DNA of 64,000 nt from Shewanella jiangmenensis (GCF_018596335.1 NZ_JAHEPS010000001.1:186001-250000), one strand, 5' to 3'. Numbered from the stretch's first letter, positions 46,947 to 57,540 are shown. The notes: generated by a model from the letters alone, not told the origin. A program made the numbers and translations.

Positions 46947-49619
46947 TCAGAACGTCATTTCAACAACCATATAATATTCACGGCCAATTACTGAGTAGTA
47001 AGAGCGTGGATAATGTGGCCAGGTGGTCTGGGTGTAATCGATTTCAGGACCGGCGTCGAACAGGTTATTAATACCGGCAGACAGCTTAATGCCATCGTTG
47101 ACCAGATAACTTGCTGACCAGTTCACTTCAACATGATTGTCGATAGTCACGGCGTACTGTGAGTCCAGACCGTTGCTGACGAAGTAGTCCATGTTGTCGC
47201 CGTTCATGCTGTCGATGTATTTAACAAGCACATTGGTGGTGAAATCTTCATAACCCCAACCAAGGTTCAGGTTGGCGCGCAGCTTGGGCGCTGAGCCTTC
47301 GCCGTCAATCAGATCCAGCGGCGCCGAGTCAGGGGTCAGCTGCTCTTCCCACTCCAGCAGGTAGGTGCCTTCAAAGCGGGCGCTCCACTCACCGTAGTTG
47401 CCGCTGTCGTAGCGATAACCGAGGCCAAAGTCGATACCCGAGGTTTTCTGGGATGACATGTTGATGGCCTGAGTATTCACCTGCACCAGCTTGCCGGTTT
47501 CATCACGGACAATCTTGTCACCGAACGCATCGGCATGATCCAGAATGTACTGGGCCGATGGATCGTTCACCAGATTGTCGATGTCCACCATCCAGTAATC
47601 GAGGGTCAGGTTGAAATCGTTGTAATCCCACACCATACCCAGGTTGTAGTTTTTGCCGGTTTCGGCTTCAAGTTCCGGGTTGGCACCCACTGTGATGGGC
47701 AGCGACTCAATCTTTTGACACTCGGGCGAGTTTGGATTACCGCTTGCCTGGCAGCGCGGGGTATCAATCACTGTGCTGTAGGCGGCGGTTGGCTCGCCAA
47801 ACAGGCGCTGCATGTCCGGCGCACGGAAGGTTTCGGCATACAGACCACGGATAAGCAGGTTATCCAGTGGACGGTACTCCACCGCCACCTGCGGGCTGAA
47901 CTGACCGCCCACGTCTGAGGCATCATCGTAGTAGTCGTAGCGGCCGGCCAGGGTCATGGTCAGGCTGTCGAGCAGCGGCAGCGCCACTTCGGCATAGCTT
48001 GCGTACTGCTCACGCTCACCGGCGGCCGAGCTGCCACCTTTGCCAATCACGCCACCATTGCTGGTGAAACTGTCGGAGCGGTCGTAGAACCACTCTTTGC
48101 CAAACTCAACACCCACCGCGTAAGCAACGGTACCGGCTGGCAGTTCAAAGCCGTCACCGGAAATACCGGCGGTGAAGTTGGACAGGGTGCTCTGGCCTTT
48201 TTTGTTGCCTTCGTAGTTGAGCATGTCGGCATCTTCGGCGCTGATAACATCAAAGATGGATTTGCCGTTTTCACCGGACGTCAGGTAATCAAACATACCC
48301 TGATAGGTTGGTGAGCCTGAGCTTCTGGACTCCACGCTCTGACGGGCGATAGACCAGGAGGTATCGTACTCGATGCTGTCGGTGATATAGCCCTTGCCGC
48401 CCACCAGGAACGAGAAGTTGTTGGTTTCAAAGTCTGAGGTACGTGGGCCAAGCTCCGACAGACGGCGGGTGTAGAAGTAATCGCCATCGGCCACAGTGGC
48501 AAAGTCGCCGCCAAAGCCAACATTTTTGTCAAAGGTCTGGGACATGCCCTTGCCCTTGTTGTACACAGTGACCTTGTCGCCGGCCACGTTGAACATCATG
48601 TCGTTGCCCAGGGTCGCCGACTCGATTTCGGTGTAGGTGGAGGCATGGGTGTAATCCATGCGGGCATAAAGCTGATGATCGTCAGCCAGCTCCTTGGTCA
48701 GATTGACCATAGTGGAGTAACGCTTCTGCTCCGGCATAAAGTCACGCTGGGCAGAGCGGTCAAAGCCGCAGCGACCGTTTGACATCACCACATAACCGCG
48801 CGCCTCACACTCTTCAGTGCTTAAGGTGCTGACCAGCTTATTGCCGGTTGCCGTTACCAGGTTGGCGCCGTAAGAGCTGTATCCGGCATAAGGCTGACCC
48901 GGAATGACATCTGTGCCCCACTCAGGTCTGTCGCTGCCTTTGAGCGCCGTTCTGTCTTCGTATTCGGCGAAGAAGGTCAGGTTGGCATCTTCACTCGATA
49001 CGCCGGTCATGAAAGAGAACTGGTTGTTCTTCAGGCCGCCGTCAACCGTGTCAGAGAAACGGTATTTAAGATTGGTCTGCTCCACATCCTTTTTGAGGAT
49101 GATGTTGATAACGCCGCCCATGGCATCGGAGCCGTAAATGGCCGAGGCACCTGTGGTGAGGATTTCAATCCGCTCGATGGCACCCAGTGGGATGTTGGCG
49201 GTATCCACAAAGCTGTCGGTGCCACCGGCACCAAAGGGATACTTGGGCACGCGCTTACCGTTGATAAGCGTCAGCACCCGGCCTGCGCCCACACCGCGCA
49301 GGTTTACCGCCGACGCGGCGGGGGTGAAACCGTGCACTTCCTGCTGGGTCATGGAGCCGCCGGAGTTCTGCGACAGGTTGCCAAGCACGTCCTGCACCGA
49401 GTTAAAGCCACCTTTCTCGATATCATCGGCACTCACCACCACTACGGGGGAGGCATTTTCCATATCGGTACGCTTGATGCGGGAGCCGGTAACTTCGATG
49501 CGCTCAACCTGAGCACCCGCCTCGGGGGCGGTGTCCTGCGCCTGGGCTGACATGGCGACAGCACCCATGGCAAACAAACCAAAACGTACCGCTTTGGCTA
49601 CTGCAGTTTGCGTTGACAT
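46947..49619 (-). CDS. TonB-dependent receptor
   Basis: Second outer-membrane TonB-dependent receptor, 890 residues. A signal peptide (FGLFAMGAVAMSAQA) is followed by a plug domain with VERIEVTGSRIKRTDMENAS, RVLTLINGKRVPKYPFG and AIYGSDAMGGVINIIL. The barrel ends YYMVVEMTF with the terminal Phe. AAGGA precedes the ATG by 8 bases. It is separated from its paralogue by its own terminator, so the two are independent transcripts rather than one operon. Several GYSSYG- and Tyr-rich barrel segments suggest a large polar ligand, but none can be named. Confidence 0.93.
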   Translation of the reverse strand: MSTQTAVAKAVRFGLFAMGAVAMSAQAQDTAPEAGAQVERIEVTGSRIKRTDMENASPVVVVSADDIEKGGFNSVQDVLGNLSQNSGGSMTQQEVHGFTPAASAVNLRGVGAGRVLTLINGKRVPKYPFGAGGTDSFVDTANIPLGAIERIEILTTGASAIYGSDAMGGVINIILKKDVEQTNLKYRFSDTVDGGLKNNQFSFMTGVSSEDANLTFFAEYEDRTALKGSDRPEWGTDVIPGQPYAGYSSYGANLVTATGNKLVSTLSTEECEARGYVVMSNGRCGFDRSAQRDFMPEQKRYSTMVNLTKELADDHQLYARMDYTHASTYTEIESATLGNDMMFNVAGDKVTVYNKGKGMSQTFDKNVGFGGDFATVADGDYFYTRRLSELGPRTSDFETNNFSFLVGGKGYITDSIEYDTSWSIARQSVESRSSGSPTYQGMFDYLTSGENGKSIFDVISAEDADMLNYEGNKKGQSTLSNFTAGISGDGFELPAGTVAYAVGVEFGKEWFYDRSDSFTSNGGVIGKGGSSAAGEREQYASYAEVALPLLDSLTMTLAGRYDYYDDASDVGGQFSPQVAVEYRPLDNLLIRGLYAETFRAPDMQRLFGEPTAAYSTVIDTPRCQASGNPNSPECQKIESLPITVGANPELEAETGKNYNLGMVWDYNDFNLTLDYWMVDIDNLVNDPSAQYILDHADAFGDKIVRDETGKLVQVNTQAINMSSQKTSGIDFGLGYRYDSGNYGEWSARFEGTYLLEWEEQLTPDSAPLDLIDGEGSAPKLRANLNLGWGYEDFTTNVLVKYIDSMNGDNMDYFVSNGLDSQYAVTIDNHVEVNWSASYLVNDGIKLSAGINNLFDAGPEIDYTQTTWPHYPRSYYSVIGREYYMVVEMTF

Positions 49620-49979
49620 TGTGACTTTCCTTTACTGTGTTATGGCAGCACGAGGGAGAGGTTAAAGGCTGCACTTATTATTGATAACTGAGTCGCTCCC
49701 TTGACGAAACTTATCAACAACAGCAGCAATATCAACAGCTTAATTGTTATCAACGCGCTAACGCGGGGTTGCAAATGTAATCCCGAAAAGACTAATTCAA
49801 TGGATTCGGCGATACCGAAATTCATGCTTTTCAGTCACTTGTACGGATTGGCATGGAGGATGAGTAACACAGACGTATTACAACTGAGCCCCGGTAAAGT
49901 TCCCTTGCATTTTGGGCCGATTTGCAAAAGCCGGAGCAAGGTCACAGTTGGGCTGTTTTTGTGCTGATCGCAAAGCATA
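49620..49979. other. Intergenic region upstream of the receptor
   Basis: No gene is supported here. The region is AT-rich near the receptor start and must contain its promoter. No known operator or RNA element was recognised. The ndk terminator follows. Confidence 0.5.
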
Positions 49980-50006
49980 AAAAAAGGAGCCAAATGGCTC
50001 CTTTTT
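49980..50006 (-). terminator. ndk terminator
   Basis: GGAGCC and GGCTCC with a 4-base loop, flanked by A- and T-runs, 17 bases after the ndk stop on the minus strand. Confidence 0.9.
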
Positions 50007-50022
50007 TAACCTTCTCAACCGA

Positions 50023-50454
50023 TTAGCGAGTGCGTGGGCACAGCTCGTCAGCAGCGAAGAAGTAAGCAATTTCGCGCTCGGCAGAAGCCAGAGCGTCAGA
50101 GCCGTGAACGGCGTTCTCGTCGATGCTTACAGCGTAGTCAGCACGCAGAGTGCCACGGGCAGCCTGAGCTGGGTTGGTGGCGCCCATGATTTCACGGTTA
50201 GCCAGAACTGCGTTCTCACCTTCCAGAACCTGAACCATGATTGGGCCAGAAGTCATGAAAGCAACCAGAGCGCCGAAGAAAGGACGCTCGCTGTGCTCAG
50301 CGTAGAAACCTTCAGCCTGCTCTTTGCTCAGGTGTACCATCTTGGCAGCGATGATCTTCAGACCAGCTGATTCAAAACGGTTGTAGATAGCACCGATGTA
50401 GTTCTTGGCAACTGCATCAGGCTTGATGATAGAAAAAGTGCGTTCGATCGCCAT
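50023..50454 (-). CDS. ndk: Nucleoside diphosphate kinase
   Basis: Transfers the gamma phosphate from ATP to nucleoside diphosphates through a phospho-histidine. The 143 residues start [18 protein letters not shown]. The catalytic histidine is in the [20 protein letters not shown] segment, and [11 protein letters not shown] supplies nucleotide contacts. The length matches E. coli Ndk. It is monocistronic, with its own terminator. Confidence 0.98.
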   Translation of the reverse strand: MAIERTFSIIKPDAVAKNYIGAIYNRFESAGLKIIAAKMVHLSKEQAEGFYAEHSERPFFGALVAFMTSGPIMVQVLEGENAVLANREIMGATNPAQAARGTLRADYAVSIDENAVHGSDALASAEREIAYFFAADELCPRTR

Positions 50455-50619
50455 AACTAGCTTCCTTCAATAAGCAAGTTGGAAAAATTCGCGCGGATTA
50501 TAAGGGATTTCTGACGCAAATCCTATCTTTATCAGAAACACAAACGCCGCGGCATGGCATTTGGCGCATACAGCGGCGTCACAATTGGCAAACCCGGTCT
50601 ATTTATTAGCAGAACAGTG

Positions 50620-50778
50620 TCATTTATGGCGCTTAACCCACCAGACACCGGCCACCACGGCTATCAGCGCCAGTGCTGGCAAGGCATCCATAAAGTGGTG
50701 ATACAGACCAATCCCGCCGTGACCTTCGTGGGCCATGGCGAGCGGAGTAAAGAGCAGCAGGGGCAGTAGCGATTTCAT
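50620..50778 (-). CDS. Small His-rich membrane protein (52 residues)
   Basis: A short ORF below usual length limits. It has a signal-like N-terminus, MKSLLPLLLFTPLAMA, then HEGHGGIGLYHHF, a second hydrophobic segment (about 31-48) and a basic end (VKRHK). AAGGA lies 7 bases before the ATG. Six of its 52 residues are histidines, four of them clustered just after the predicted cleavage point, which suggests metal binding on the periplasmic side. It lies alone between ndk and rimK on the same strand. Not recognised as a named family. Confidence 0.7.
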   Translation of the reverse strand: MKSLLPLLLFTPLAMAHEGHGGIGLYHHFMDALPALALIAVVAGVWWVKRHK

Positions 50779-50932
50779 GGTGTGTTCCTTGATTTATAAG
50801 CATTGGCGCCGCCCATGGCGGCCATGTACCAAGCTTACGCCGCGCTCAACAATCAATGTTGATAGCGATCAAAGTTCACAAGTTCTCACAATGCCTTAAC
50901 TCAAAAAAGCGCTAAAGGTCACAGTTTGACCA

Positions 50933-51838
50933 TCAGCCCTGAGGGCCGCTCAGCTTGGGTCTTTTCAGGACCGACTTTTCGATATAGGCAATAATGGAGC
51001 CGGCCACATCCTTGCCGGTGGCGCCTTCAATGCCTTCAAGCCCCGGCGAGGAGTTTACTTCCATAATGAGCGGGCCGTGGTTGGAACGCAGCAAATCCAC
51101 CCCGGCAACGCTGAGGCCCATGGTCTTGGCGGCGCGAATGGCCACCGAGCGCTCTTCAGGGGTAAGTTTTACCAGCGACGCGGTGCCGCCACGGTGCAGG
51201 TTGGAGCGAAACTCCCCCGGCGCAGCCTGACGTTTCATCGCCGCCACCACCTTGTTGCCAAGCACAAAGCAGCGGATGTCGGCGCCATTGGCCTCGCGGA
51301 TATATTCCTGCACCATGATGTTGGCTTTAAGGCCCATAAAGGCTTCAATCACGCTCTCGGCGGCCTTGCGGGTTTCGGCAAGCACCACGCCTATGCCCTG
51401 GGTGCCTTCCAGCAGCTTTATCACCAAGGGGGCGCCGCCCACCATATCGATTAAGTCAGGAATGTCCGATGGCTTGTTGGCAAAGCCGGTGATGGGCAGA
51501 CCAATACCACGGCGGGACATCAGCTGCATTGAGCGCAGCTTATCGCGGGAGCGGGTCACGGCCACCGAGCCATTGAGGGTATACACGTCCATCATTTCAA
51601 ACTGGCGCAGCACAGAGCAGCCGTAAAAAGTGATGGATGCGCCGATGCGCGGGATAACCGCATCAAAGGGCGGCAATTCTTCCCCGGCAATATGAATGCT
51701 GGAGGCACGCATATTGATGTTCATATAACACTCGAGGGGATTGATAACCCGTACCTCATGGCCCCGCGCGGTGGCGGCCTCCACCAGACGGCGGGTGGAA
51801 TAGAGCTCTGGGCCCTGAGACAAAACGGCTATCCGCAT
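50933..51838 (-). CDS. rimK: RimK-type glutamate ligase
   Basis: ATP-grasp ligase of the RimK family, which adds glutamates to the C-terminus of ribosomal protein S6. The 301 residues match E. coli RimK (300). Motifs include [55 protein letters not shown] (ATP-grasp loop), [17 protein letters not shown] and [15 protein letters not shown] (metal ligands). GGAG lies 6 bases before the ATG. It is downstream of the ISC operon but separated by a terminator. Confidence 0.95.
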   Translation of the reverse strand: MRIAVLSQGPELYSTRRLVEAATARGHEVRVINPLECYMNINMRASSIHIAGEELPPFDAVIPRIGASITFYGCSVLRQFEMMDVYTLNGSVAVTRSRDKLRSMQLMSRRGIGLPITGFANKPSDIPDLIDMVGGAPLVIKLLEGTQGIGVVLAETRKAAESVIEAFMGLKANIMVQEYIREANGADIRCFVLGNKVVAAMKRQAAPGEFRSNLHRGGTASLVKLTPEERSVAIRAAKTMGLSVAGVDLLRSNHGPLIMEVNSSPGLEGIEGATGKDVAGSIIAYIEKSVLKRPKLSGPQG

Positions 51839-51954
51839 TCATGACTCCAACAAAAGAAAAAGCCCGCGAATCATACGCGGCTTTTGGCCAAATGCAATCG
51901 CGCCGACTACAGGGAATGACCTATGCCGATAACTATAGCGAGCAGGCATAAAAA

Positions 51955-51978
51955 AAAGCCAGTGCAAAGACTGGCTTT
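51955..51978 (-). terminator. ISC operon terminator
   Basis: AAAGCCAGT and ACTGGCTTT with a 6-base loop. On the minus strand it is followed by a poly-T run, 57 bases after the fdx stop. No iscX lies between fdx and this terminator. Confidence 0.9.
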
Positions 51979-52035
51979 CGTACCTTGGAAGGATGGGCTT
52001 GGGCTGCACCATGGGTGTCAGCCGGAGCACAGTAA

Positions 52036-52371
52036 TCAGCCTTCGCTGACCATATTCACTGTGTATTTGGGGATATCGACCACCATGTCGCAGTCAACCA
52101 CCTTGGCCTGACAGGACAGACGGCTTTCGGGCTCCAGACCCCATGCCTTGTCGAGCATGTCATCTTCGAGCTCGTCGGAAGGCTCAAGCTCATCAAAACC
52201 TTCGCGCACAATCACGTGGCAGGTGGTGCAGGCGCAGGACTTTTCACAGGCGTGCTCGATATGGATCCCGCAGCGCAGCGCGACGTCCAGAATGGTTTCG
52301 CCGACCTTGGCTTCTGCAACAGCGCCGTCCGGACACAGTTCTTCGTGAGGCAAAAATACGATTTGCGGCAT
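52036..52371 (-). CDS. fdx: ISC-type 2Fe-2S ferredoxin
   Basis: Electron donor for iron-sulfur cluster assembly. The 111 residues have the adrenodoxin-type ligand set in CGIHIEHACEKSCACTTCHV plus the last cysteine in SRLSCQAKVVD. GKxxLD-like TILDVALRCG precedes it. It is the last gene of the operon, 8 bases after hscA. Confidence 0.97.
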   Translation of the reverse strand: MPQIVFLPHEELCPDGAVAEAKVGETILDVALRCGIHIEHACEKSCACTTCHVIVREGFDELEPSDELEDDMLDKAWGLEPESRLSCQAKVVDCDMVVDIPKYTVNMVSEG

Positions 52372-52379
52372 GATGTTAC

Positions 52380-54239
52380 CTATATAGTGTCGACCGATTG
52401 GCCCTTGAGGGCATTACGGATTGAATTGTCCATGCGCTTGGCGGCAAACTCCTGGGTCTGCTCGTCGAGGCGCTCGATGGCGGCCTTGATGGCATCGCCA
52501 TCGTCCTGACCGGCAACGGTAGCAAGCTCAGCCATGGCGGCGGAAATGGCGGCAAGTTCGGTTTCATCCAACAGGGCGCTGTCTTTGGCAAGTGCCGAGT
52601 GCAGCGATTCCAGCACCCGCGCGGCTTCAACCTGTTGCTCGGCCAGCATGCGGCGACTGATATCTTCCTTGGCATGCTTCATCGAGTCTTTGAGCATGGT
52701 GGCGATTTCAGTATCAGACAAACCAAAAGACGGCTTCACCTGAATACTGGATTTCACCCCGGTGGATTTCTCCATGGCGGTGACGCTCAAAAGCCCATCG
52801 GCATCCACCTGGAAGGTAACCCGAATGTGGGCGGCACCGGCCGCAAGCGGCGGAATGCCCTTCAGGGTAAAGCGTGCCAGCGAGCGGCAATCCTGCACCA
52901 GCTCACGCTCGCCCTGCACCACGTGGAAGGCCATTGCGGTCTGGCCATCTTTAAAAGTGGTAAATTCCTGAGCGCGGGCCACCGGAATGGTGGTGTTGCG
53001 GGAGACAATTTTCTCCACCAGCCCGCCCATGGTTTCGATACCCAGCGACAGCGGAATAACATCCAGAAGCAGCAAATCTGATTCAGGCTTGTTACCCACC
53101 AGAATATCGGCCTGAATGGCAGCGCCAATGGCGACAACGCGGTCGGGGTCAATGCTGGTGAGCGGCGTTTTGCCAAAAAAGCTTTCAACTTCGGTTCGTA
53201 CCAGTGGCACGCGGGTCGAGCCGCCCACCATCACGGTTTCGAGTACCTCGGTAGTATCAATACCGGCATCACGCAGGGTGCGGCGACAGGCTGCGATGGT
53301 CTTTCTTACCAGCGCGCTGATAAGGGCATCGAATGCTTCGCGGGACACGTCGCAGCGATAGTCCTGCCCGTTAAAGCTTAAACGGGCTTCGGCAGTCGCG
53401 GCGTCGGTCAGGGCTTCTTTTACCCGCCGCGCCTCAATCATCAGCTTACGGCCAAGCTCGCCGCTGTCGCCATCAAGGCCCCACTGGGCGGCCAGATGGT
53501 TTGCCAGCAGGTGGTCAAAGTCATCTCCGCCAAGCGCCGAGTCACCGCCGGTGGCCAGTACTTCAAATACGCCACGGTTAAGCCTGAGCACCGAAATATC
53601 GAAAGTACCGCCGCCAAGGTCGTACACGGCAATCACCCCTTCCTGACCTGAATCCAGGCCATAGGCGATGGCAGCGGCGGTGGGCTCGTTCAGGAGACGC
53701 AGCACTTTAACGCCAAGGAGCGCGGCTGCATCTTTGGTGCCCTGACGCTGGGCGTCATCAAAATAGGCAGGAACCGTGATAACGACGCCTTCGAGGCTGC
53801 CGCCAAGGGTTTCTTCGGCGCGCTGAACCAGAGGACGCAAAATCTCTGCCGACACCTGCACCGGATTCACCACGCCCTGGGGCGTATTAAAAAGCGGCAG
53901 GCCATTGTCGCTGGCGCTGAAATGATAAGGGAAACGTTGGCTGCCGGACTCAATGTCGGCGAGACTTCGGCCCATAAAGCGCTTCACCGAGACTATGGTA
54001 TTAACCGGGTCGAGGGCGCTGAAAGCCTCGGCCTGATAGCCAACCTCAATGCCATCTGTGCCAAAACGTACGATGGAGGGCAGTGAATGACGGCCTTCGG
54101 CATCGGCCAGGGTGCGGGCTTCACCGCTTCGGACGGCGGCCACCAGCGAATTGGTGGTGCCCAAATCGATGCCAACGGCGAGTTTATGCTGATGAGGCGC
54201 GGCGCTCTGGCCCGGCTCGGCGATTTGCAATAGTGCCAT
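52380..54239 (-). CDS. hscA: Fe-S assembly chaperone HscA
   Basis: Specialised Hsp70 that releases clusters from IscU by binding its LPPVK motif. The 619 residues contain [30 protein letters not shown] and [11 protein letters not shown] in the ATPase domain. The substrate-binding domain (about 390-510) and helical lid follow. The length is close to E. coli HscA (616). It follows hscB with a 56-base gap. Confidence 0.97.
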   Translation of the reverse strand: MALLQIAEPGQSAAPHQHKLAVGIDLGTTNSLVAAVRSGEARTLADAEGRHSLPSIVRFGTDGIEVGYQAEAFSALDPVNTIVSVKRFMGRSLADIESGSQRFPYHFSASDNGLPLFNTPQGVVNPVQVSAEILRPLVQRAEETLGGSLEGVVITVPAYFDDAQRQGTKDAAALLGVKVLRLLNEPTAAAIAYGLDSGQEGVIAVYDLGGGTFDISVLRLNRGVFEVLATGGDSALGGDDFDHLLANHLAAQWGLDGDSGELGRKLMIEARRVKEALTDAATAEARLSFNGQDYRCDVSREAFDALISALVRKTIAACRRTLRDAGIDTTEVLETVMVGGSTRVPLVRTEVESFFGKTPLTSIDPDRVVAIGAAIQADILVGNKPESDLLLLDVIPLSLGIETMGGLVEKIVSRNTTIPVARAQEFTTFKDGQTAMAFHVVQGERELVQDCRSLARFTLKGIPPLAAGAAHIRVTFQVDADGLLSVTAMEKSTGVKSSIQVKPSFGLSDTEIATMLKDSMKHAKEDISRRMLAEQQVEAARVLESLHSALAKDSALLDETELAAISAAMAELATVAGQDDGDAIKAAIERLDEQTQEFAAKRMDNSIRNALKGQSVDTI

Positions 54240-54295
54240 AGGTGTCCAACATTACTTGCGCTGGCGGCAAAGGCCGCCGGGTGAAAACGGGATAA

Positions 54296-54820
54296 TCAGT
54301 CCAGCAGGTTGTCTTCGGCCCGCTCGAGTTCCTGATGCAATTTTGCCATAAATTTAAGCTTGCGTACCTCGTTTGCCGCTGTGTGCCAATCCTGCTCTGT
54401 GTCACTTTGCAGCAGCTGCCGCAATCTGGCGCTGACGTCAGTCTGGAAGGCTGAGAAAGAGCGGTACAGCGCATCAATCTCACGGTGAGGATCGCGGGCC
54501 TGGGCTAAGTCTTCGAGGGCTTCGCGCCATTCCATCTGCTGCATCAAAAAGCCGGTGTCACGCACCGTCTGGGTTTCATGCCGAATATCCACGCCCTTTA
54601 ACGCCAACAGATGCTCGGCGCGGCGGACAGGATCTTTCAGGGTTTGAAAACCGTCATTGACCATGGCGGTGCGACTGACGGCGAGCAGTTTTTCCTGCTC
54701 GCTGGCGGCAGCAAATTTGTCGGGGTGCACGGCGCGCTGCAGCTCACGGTAGGTTTCAGCAAGTGCAGCGGCGTCTATGTCGAAGCCTTGGGGAAGATTA
54801 AACAGCTCGAAATAGTTCAT
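54296..54820 (-). CDS. hscB: Fe-S assembly co-chaperone HscB
   Basis: J-domain protein that recruits IscU to HscA. The 174 residues start [20 protein letters not shown] and include the HPD motif ([12 protein letters not shown]). The C-terminal three-helix domain (about 80-174) contacts IscU. It lies 9 bases after iscA. Confidence 0.97.
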   Translation of the reverse strand: MNYFELFNLPQGFDIDAAALAETYRELQRAVHPDKFAAASEQEKLLAVSRTAMVNDGFQTLKDPVRRAEHLLALKGVDIRHETQTVRDTGFLMQQMEWREALEDLAQARDPHREIDALYRSFSAFQTDVSARLRQLLQSDTEQDWHTAANEVRKLKFMAKLHQELERAEDNLLD

Positions 54821-54829
54821 CTAAGCAGA

Positions 54830-55153
54830 TTATACGGTGAAGCTCTCGCCGCAGCCGCACTCTCCCTTGGCATTGGGGTTGTTGAACTTAAAGCCTTCGT
54901 TCAGGCCTTCCTTGACAAAATCGAGCTCAATCCCAGCAAGGTAGATAAAGCTCTTGGCGTCGATGACGATGTTTACACCGTCAATTTCGTATACTTCGTC
55001 ATCGTCGTTGAGTTCATCCACGAACTCGAGCACGTAGGCCATACCCGAGCAGCCGGAGGTTTTAAGCCCCAGTCGCAAGCCCACGCCTTTGCCACGGTTG
55101 GCAAGGAAGGCACGGACCCGCTCGTTGGCTGCGGGTGTCATAGAAATCGCCAT
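54830..55153 (-). CDS. iscA: Fe-S carrier protein IscA
   Basis: A-type carrier that passes iron-sulfur clusters to target proteins. The 107 residues (as in E. coli) keep the three ligands: Cys in [15 protein letters not shown] and the pair in [13 protein letters not shown] lies 5 bases before the ATG. It lies 12 bases after iscU. Confidence 0.98.
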   Translation of the reverse strand: MAISMTPAANERVRAFLANRGKGVGLRLGLKTSGCSGMAYVLEFVDELNDDDEVYEIDGVNIVIDAKSFIYLAGIELDFVKEGLNEGFKFNNPNAKGECGCGESFTV

Positions 55154-55165
55154 ACGGACTCCGGA

Positions 55166-55549
55166 TTACTTGGCTTGCTTGTGCTTGTACTCTTCCAGGG
55201 CGGCCTTGATGGCGTCCTCGGCAAGAATCGAGCAGTGGATCTTCACCGGTGGCAAAGCCAGCTCTTCTGCAATGTCCGTGTTTTTGATGGCGGCGGCTTC
55301 TTCGATGCTCTTGCCCTTCACCCATTCGGTGACCAGCGAGCTTGACGCGATGGCGCTGCCACAACCGTAGGTTTTGAACTTGGCGTCTTCGATGATGCCG
55401 GCGTCGTTGATTTTCAGCTGCAGCTTCATCACGTCACCGCAGGCAGGCGCACCCACCATGCCGGTCACAACGCTCGGATCGTTTTTGTCGAAAGAACCCA
55501 CGTTGCGTGGATTCTCATAATGATCAATTACTTTTTCACTGTAAGCCAT
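55166..55549 (-). CDS. iscU: Fe-S scaffold protein IscU
   Basis: Scaffold on which 2Fe-2S clusters are built. The 127 residues hold the three ligand cysteines in GAPACGDVMKL, KTYGCGSAIASS and VKIHCSILAEDA, and the HscA-binding LPPVK. GGAG lies 7 bases before the ATG. It is 29 bases downstream of iscS. Confidence 0.98.
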   Translation of the reverse strand: MAYSEKVIDHYENPRNVGSFDKNDPSVVTGMVGAPACGDVMKLQLKINDAGIIEDAKFKTYGCGSAIASSSLVTEWVKGKSIEEAAAIKNTDIAEELALPPVKIHCSILAEDAIKAALEEYKHKQAK

Positions 55550-55578
55550 GATACTGCTCCAAATCTCTCAAACCACTA

Positions 55579-56793
55579 TCAGTGGTGAACCCACTCAACC
55601 TTGCTCAAATCGACGCCGTCTTTAAACATCTCCCACAGCGGAGACATTTCACGCAGCTTACCGATAGAGCCCTGGATGATACCTACTGCGTAATCCACGT
55701 CTTCTTCGGTGGTAAAACGACCGATGGAGAAACGGATTGAGCTGTGGGCCATTTCGTCGCTGAGCCCCAGTGCACGCAGCACGTAGCTCGGCTCAAGGCT
55801 TGCCGATGTACAGGCAGAGCCGGAAGATACTGCCAAATCTTTCAGAGCCATCATCAACGATTCGCCTTCAACAAAGTTGAAGCTGACGTTGAGGTTACCG
55901 CAGTAACGCTGCTCAAAGTCACCGTTCACATAGGTTTCTTCGATGTCTTTGATGCCGTTCCACAGGCGATCGCGCAGGGCCAGAATACGGGCGTTATCGG
56001 CTTCCATATCGGCTTTGGCAATGGCGGCGGCTTCACCCAGACCCACGATTTGATGGGTGGCGAGAGTGCCACTGCGCATACCACGCTCATGGCCGCCACC
56101 GTGCATCTGGGCTTCCAGACGGATACGTGGCTTACGGCGAACGTACAGGGCGCCAATACCTTTGGGGCCGTACATTTTGTGGCCGGAAATCGACATCAGA
56201 TCCACTTTTGACTGCTGCAAATCGATAGGCAGCTTGCCAGCGCTCTGGGCAGCATCAACGTGGAAAATCACTCCCTTGCTGCGGCACAGCTCACCGATGG
56301 CGGTGATGTCATGCACAACACCGATTTCGTTGTTAACGTGCATCAGGCTCAAAAGGATGGTGTCGTCGCGCATGGTCGCTTCAAGGCGCTCCAGCGGGAT
56401 GATGCCGTTGGCGCCCGGCTCAAGGTAAGTCACCTCAAAACCTTCACGCTCCAGCTGACGGCAGGTATCCAGCACCGCTTTGTGTTCGGTCTTGCTGGTG
56501 ATGATGTGCTTGCCCTTCTTGTGATAGAAGTGCGCCACGCCTTTGATAGCAAGGTTATTGGATTCGGTGGCACCGGACGTGAACACGATTTCACGGTGGT
56601 CGGCATTGATAAGCTCAGCCACCTGGGCACGGGCGATGTCCACGGCTTCTTCAGCCTGCCAGCCATAACGGTGGGAACGGGAAGCCGGGTTACCAAAGAC
56701 GCCGTCCATGGTCATGAACTGCATCATCTTCTGCGCAACGCGGGGATCCACCGGGGTCGTTGCGGCATAGTCTAAATAGATAGGAAGCTTCAT
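55579..56793 (-). CDS. iscS: Cysteine desulfurase IscS
   Basis: PLP enzyme that removes sulfur from cysteine for cluster assembly and tRNA thiolation. From [20 protein letters not shown] it has 404 residues, the E. coli length; an upstream extension of 14 residues was rejected. The PLP lysine is in [16 protein letters not shown], and the persulfide cysteine is in [22 protein letters not shown] lies 6 bases before the ATG. Confidence 0.98.
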   Translation of the reverse strand: MKLPIYLDYAATTPVDPRVAQKMMQFMTMDGVFGNPASRSHRYGWQAEEAVDIARAQVAELINADHREIVFTSGATESNNLAIKGVAHFYHKKGKHIITSKTEHKAVLDTCRQLEREGFEVTYLEPGANGIIPLERLEATMRDDTILLSLMHVNNEIGVVHDITAIGELCRSKGVIFHVDAAQSAGKLPIDLQQSKVDLMSISGHKMYGPKGIGALYVRRKPRIRLEAQMHGGGHERGMRSGTLATHQIVGLGEAAAIAKADMEADNARILALRDRLWNGIKDIEETYVNGDFEQRYCGNLNVSFNFVEGESLMMALKDLAVSSGSACTSASLEPSYVLRALGLSDEMAHSSIRFSIGRFTTEEDVDYAVGIIQGSIGKLREMSPLWEMFKDGVDLSKVEWVHH

Positions 56794-56869
56794 CACACAC
56801 TCCGTACTTCGCAGGCCCGAAGGACTGCTTAACAACGTACTCGTTTTATTTTTATGGCTGCACAGGGTC

Positions 56870-57331
56870 TTAGGCAGACGCTCTGTGCCCTCTGTGTATC
56901 TCGTCCTGCTTGACAGAAATAAACTGCACGTCGCGCTTTTTCATCAGCGCGGCAAGACTGATACCATTTAAAAAGTCAGAAATCTGTTTGCTGAGATCGC
57001 CCCACAGCGAGTGGGTCAGGCAGCGATGGCCGCCCTGGCAATTGCCGGCGCCCTGACAGCGGGTGGCATCAACGGATTCATCCACTGCATGCACCACCAT
57101 ACCCACCGAAATATCTTCAGCTTCGAGCCCGAGGCGATAACCGCCGCCCGGCCCGCGAACACTGGCCACCAGGCCATGTTTGCGCAATTTGGCGAAGAGC
57201 TGTTCAAGGTAGGAAAGCGAAATCCCCTGACGCTCGGAAATATCGGCCAGAGGCACAGGCCCTTGGGCGGAATGGATAGCCACATCCAACATGGCTGTGA
57301 CAGCGTAGCGGCCTTTAGATGTCAGTTTCAT
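56870..57331 (-). CDS. iscR: Iron-sulfur cluster regulator IscR
   Basis: Rrf2-family regulator that carries a 2Fe-2S cluster and represses the isc operon when clusters are sufficient. The 153 residues have the winged helix ([40 protein letters not shown]) and cluster cysteines in [20 protein letters not shown]. The start matches homologues; an ATG three codons upstream sits too close to GGAG. An IscR-type operator lies directly upstream. Confidence 0.97.
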   Translation of the reverse strand: MKLTSKGRYAVTAMLDVAIHSAQGPVPLADISERQGISLSYLEQLFAKLRKHGLVASVRGPGGGYRLGLEAEDISVGMVVHAVDESVDATRCQGAGNCQGGHRCLTHSLWGDLSKQISDFLNGISLAALMKKRDVQFISVKQDEIHRGHRASA

Positions 57332-57370
57332 AACTACCATAGCTCCGATTTAATCTGATGCTATTGGACC

Positions 57371-57395
57371 ATATCCGAGTAATTTGGTCAAGTAT
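57371..57395 (-). promoter_or_regulatory. IscR type 1 binding site
   Basis: On the minus strand this 25-base palindrome begins ATACTTGAC and ends ACTCGGATAT. It matches the type 1 IscR consensus (ATASYYGAC...AGTCRRSTAT) with about one mismatch in the right half. It lies 40-64 bases before iscR, as expected for autoregulation. Confidence 0.8.
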
Positions 57396-57420
57396 AAGAC
57401 CAACTAATTTACTCAGGTAT
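57396..57420 (-). promoter_or_regulatory. Second, weaker IscR-like site
   Basis: The adjoining 25 bases (minus strand ATACCTGAG...AGTTGGTCTT) match the left half of the type 1 IscR consensus and fit the right half more poorly. Tandem sites upstream of iscR are known in E. coli. Confidence 0.5.
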
Positions 57421-57460
57421 TGTGGTTTCTATCGGAACTGGCGACTGCAATGGCAAGCTA

Positions 57461-57489
57461 AAATACCCCCGCGCTCAGCTGGGGTATTT
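57461..57489. repeat. 9-bp inverted repeat between cysE and iscR
   Basis: AAATACCCC and GGGGTATTT with an 11-base loop, followed on the plus strand by CCTTTTTTT. It could stop plus-strand antisense transcription leaving the iscR promoter region, or act as a secondary hairpin after cysE. Confidence 0.6.
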
Positions 57490-57520
57490 AACCTTTTTTT
57501 AAGCCATTTTTCAACGTAAA

Positions 57521-57540
57521 AAGGCCGCTTCTGCGGCCTT
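57521..57540 (-). terminator. cysE terminator
   Basis: AAGGCCGC and GCGGCCTT with a 4-base loop. On the minus strand it continues into TTTTTACG, 6 bases after the cysE stop. Confidence 0.88.
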
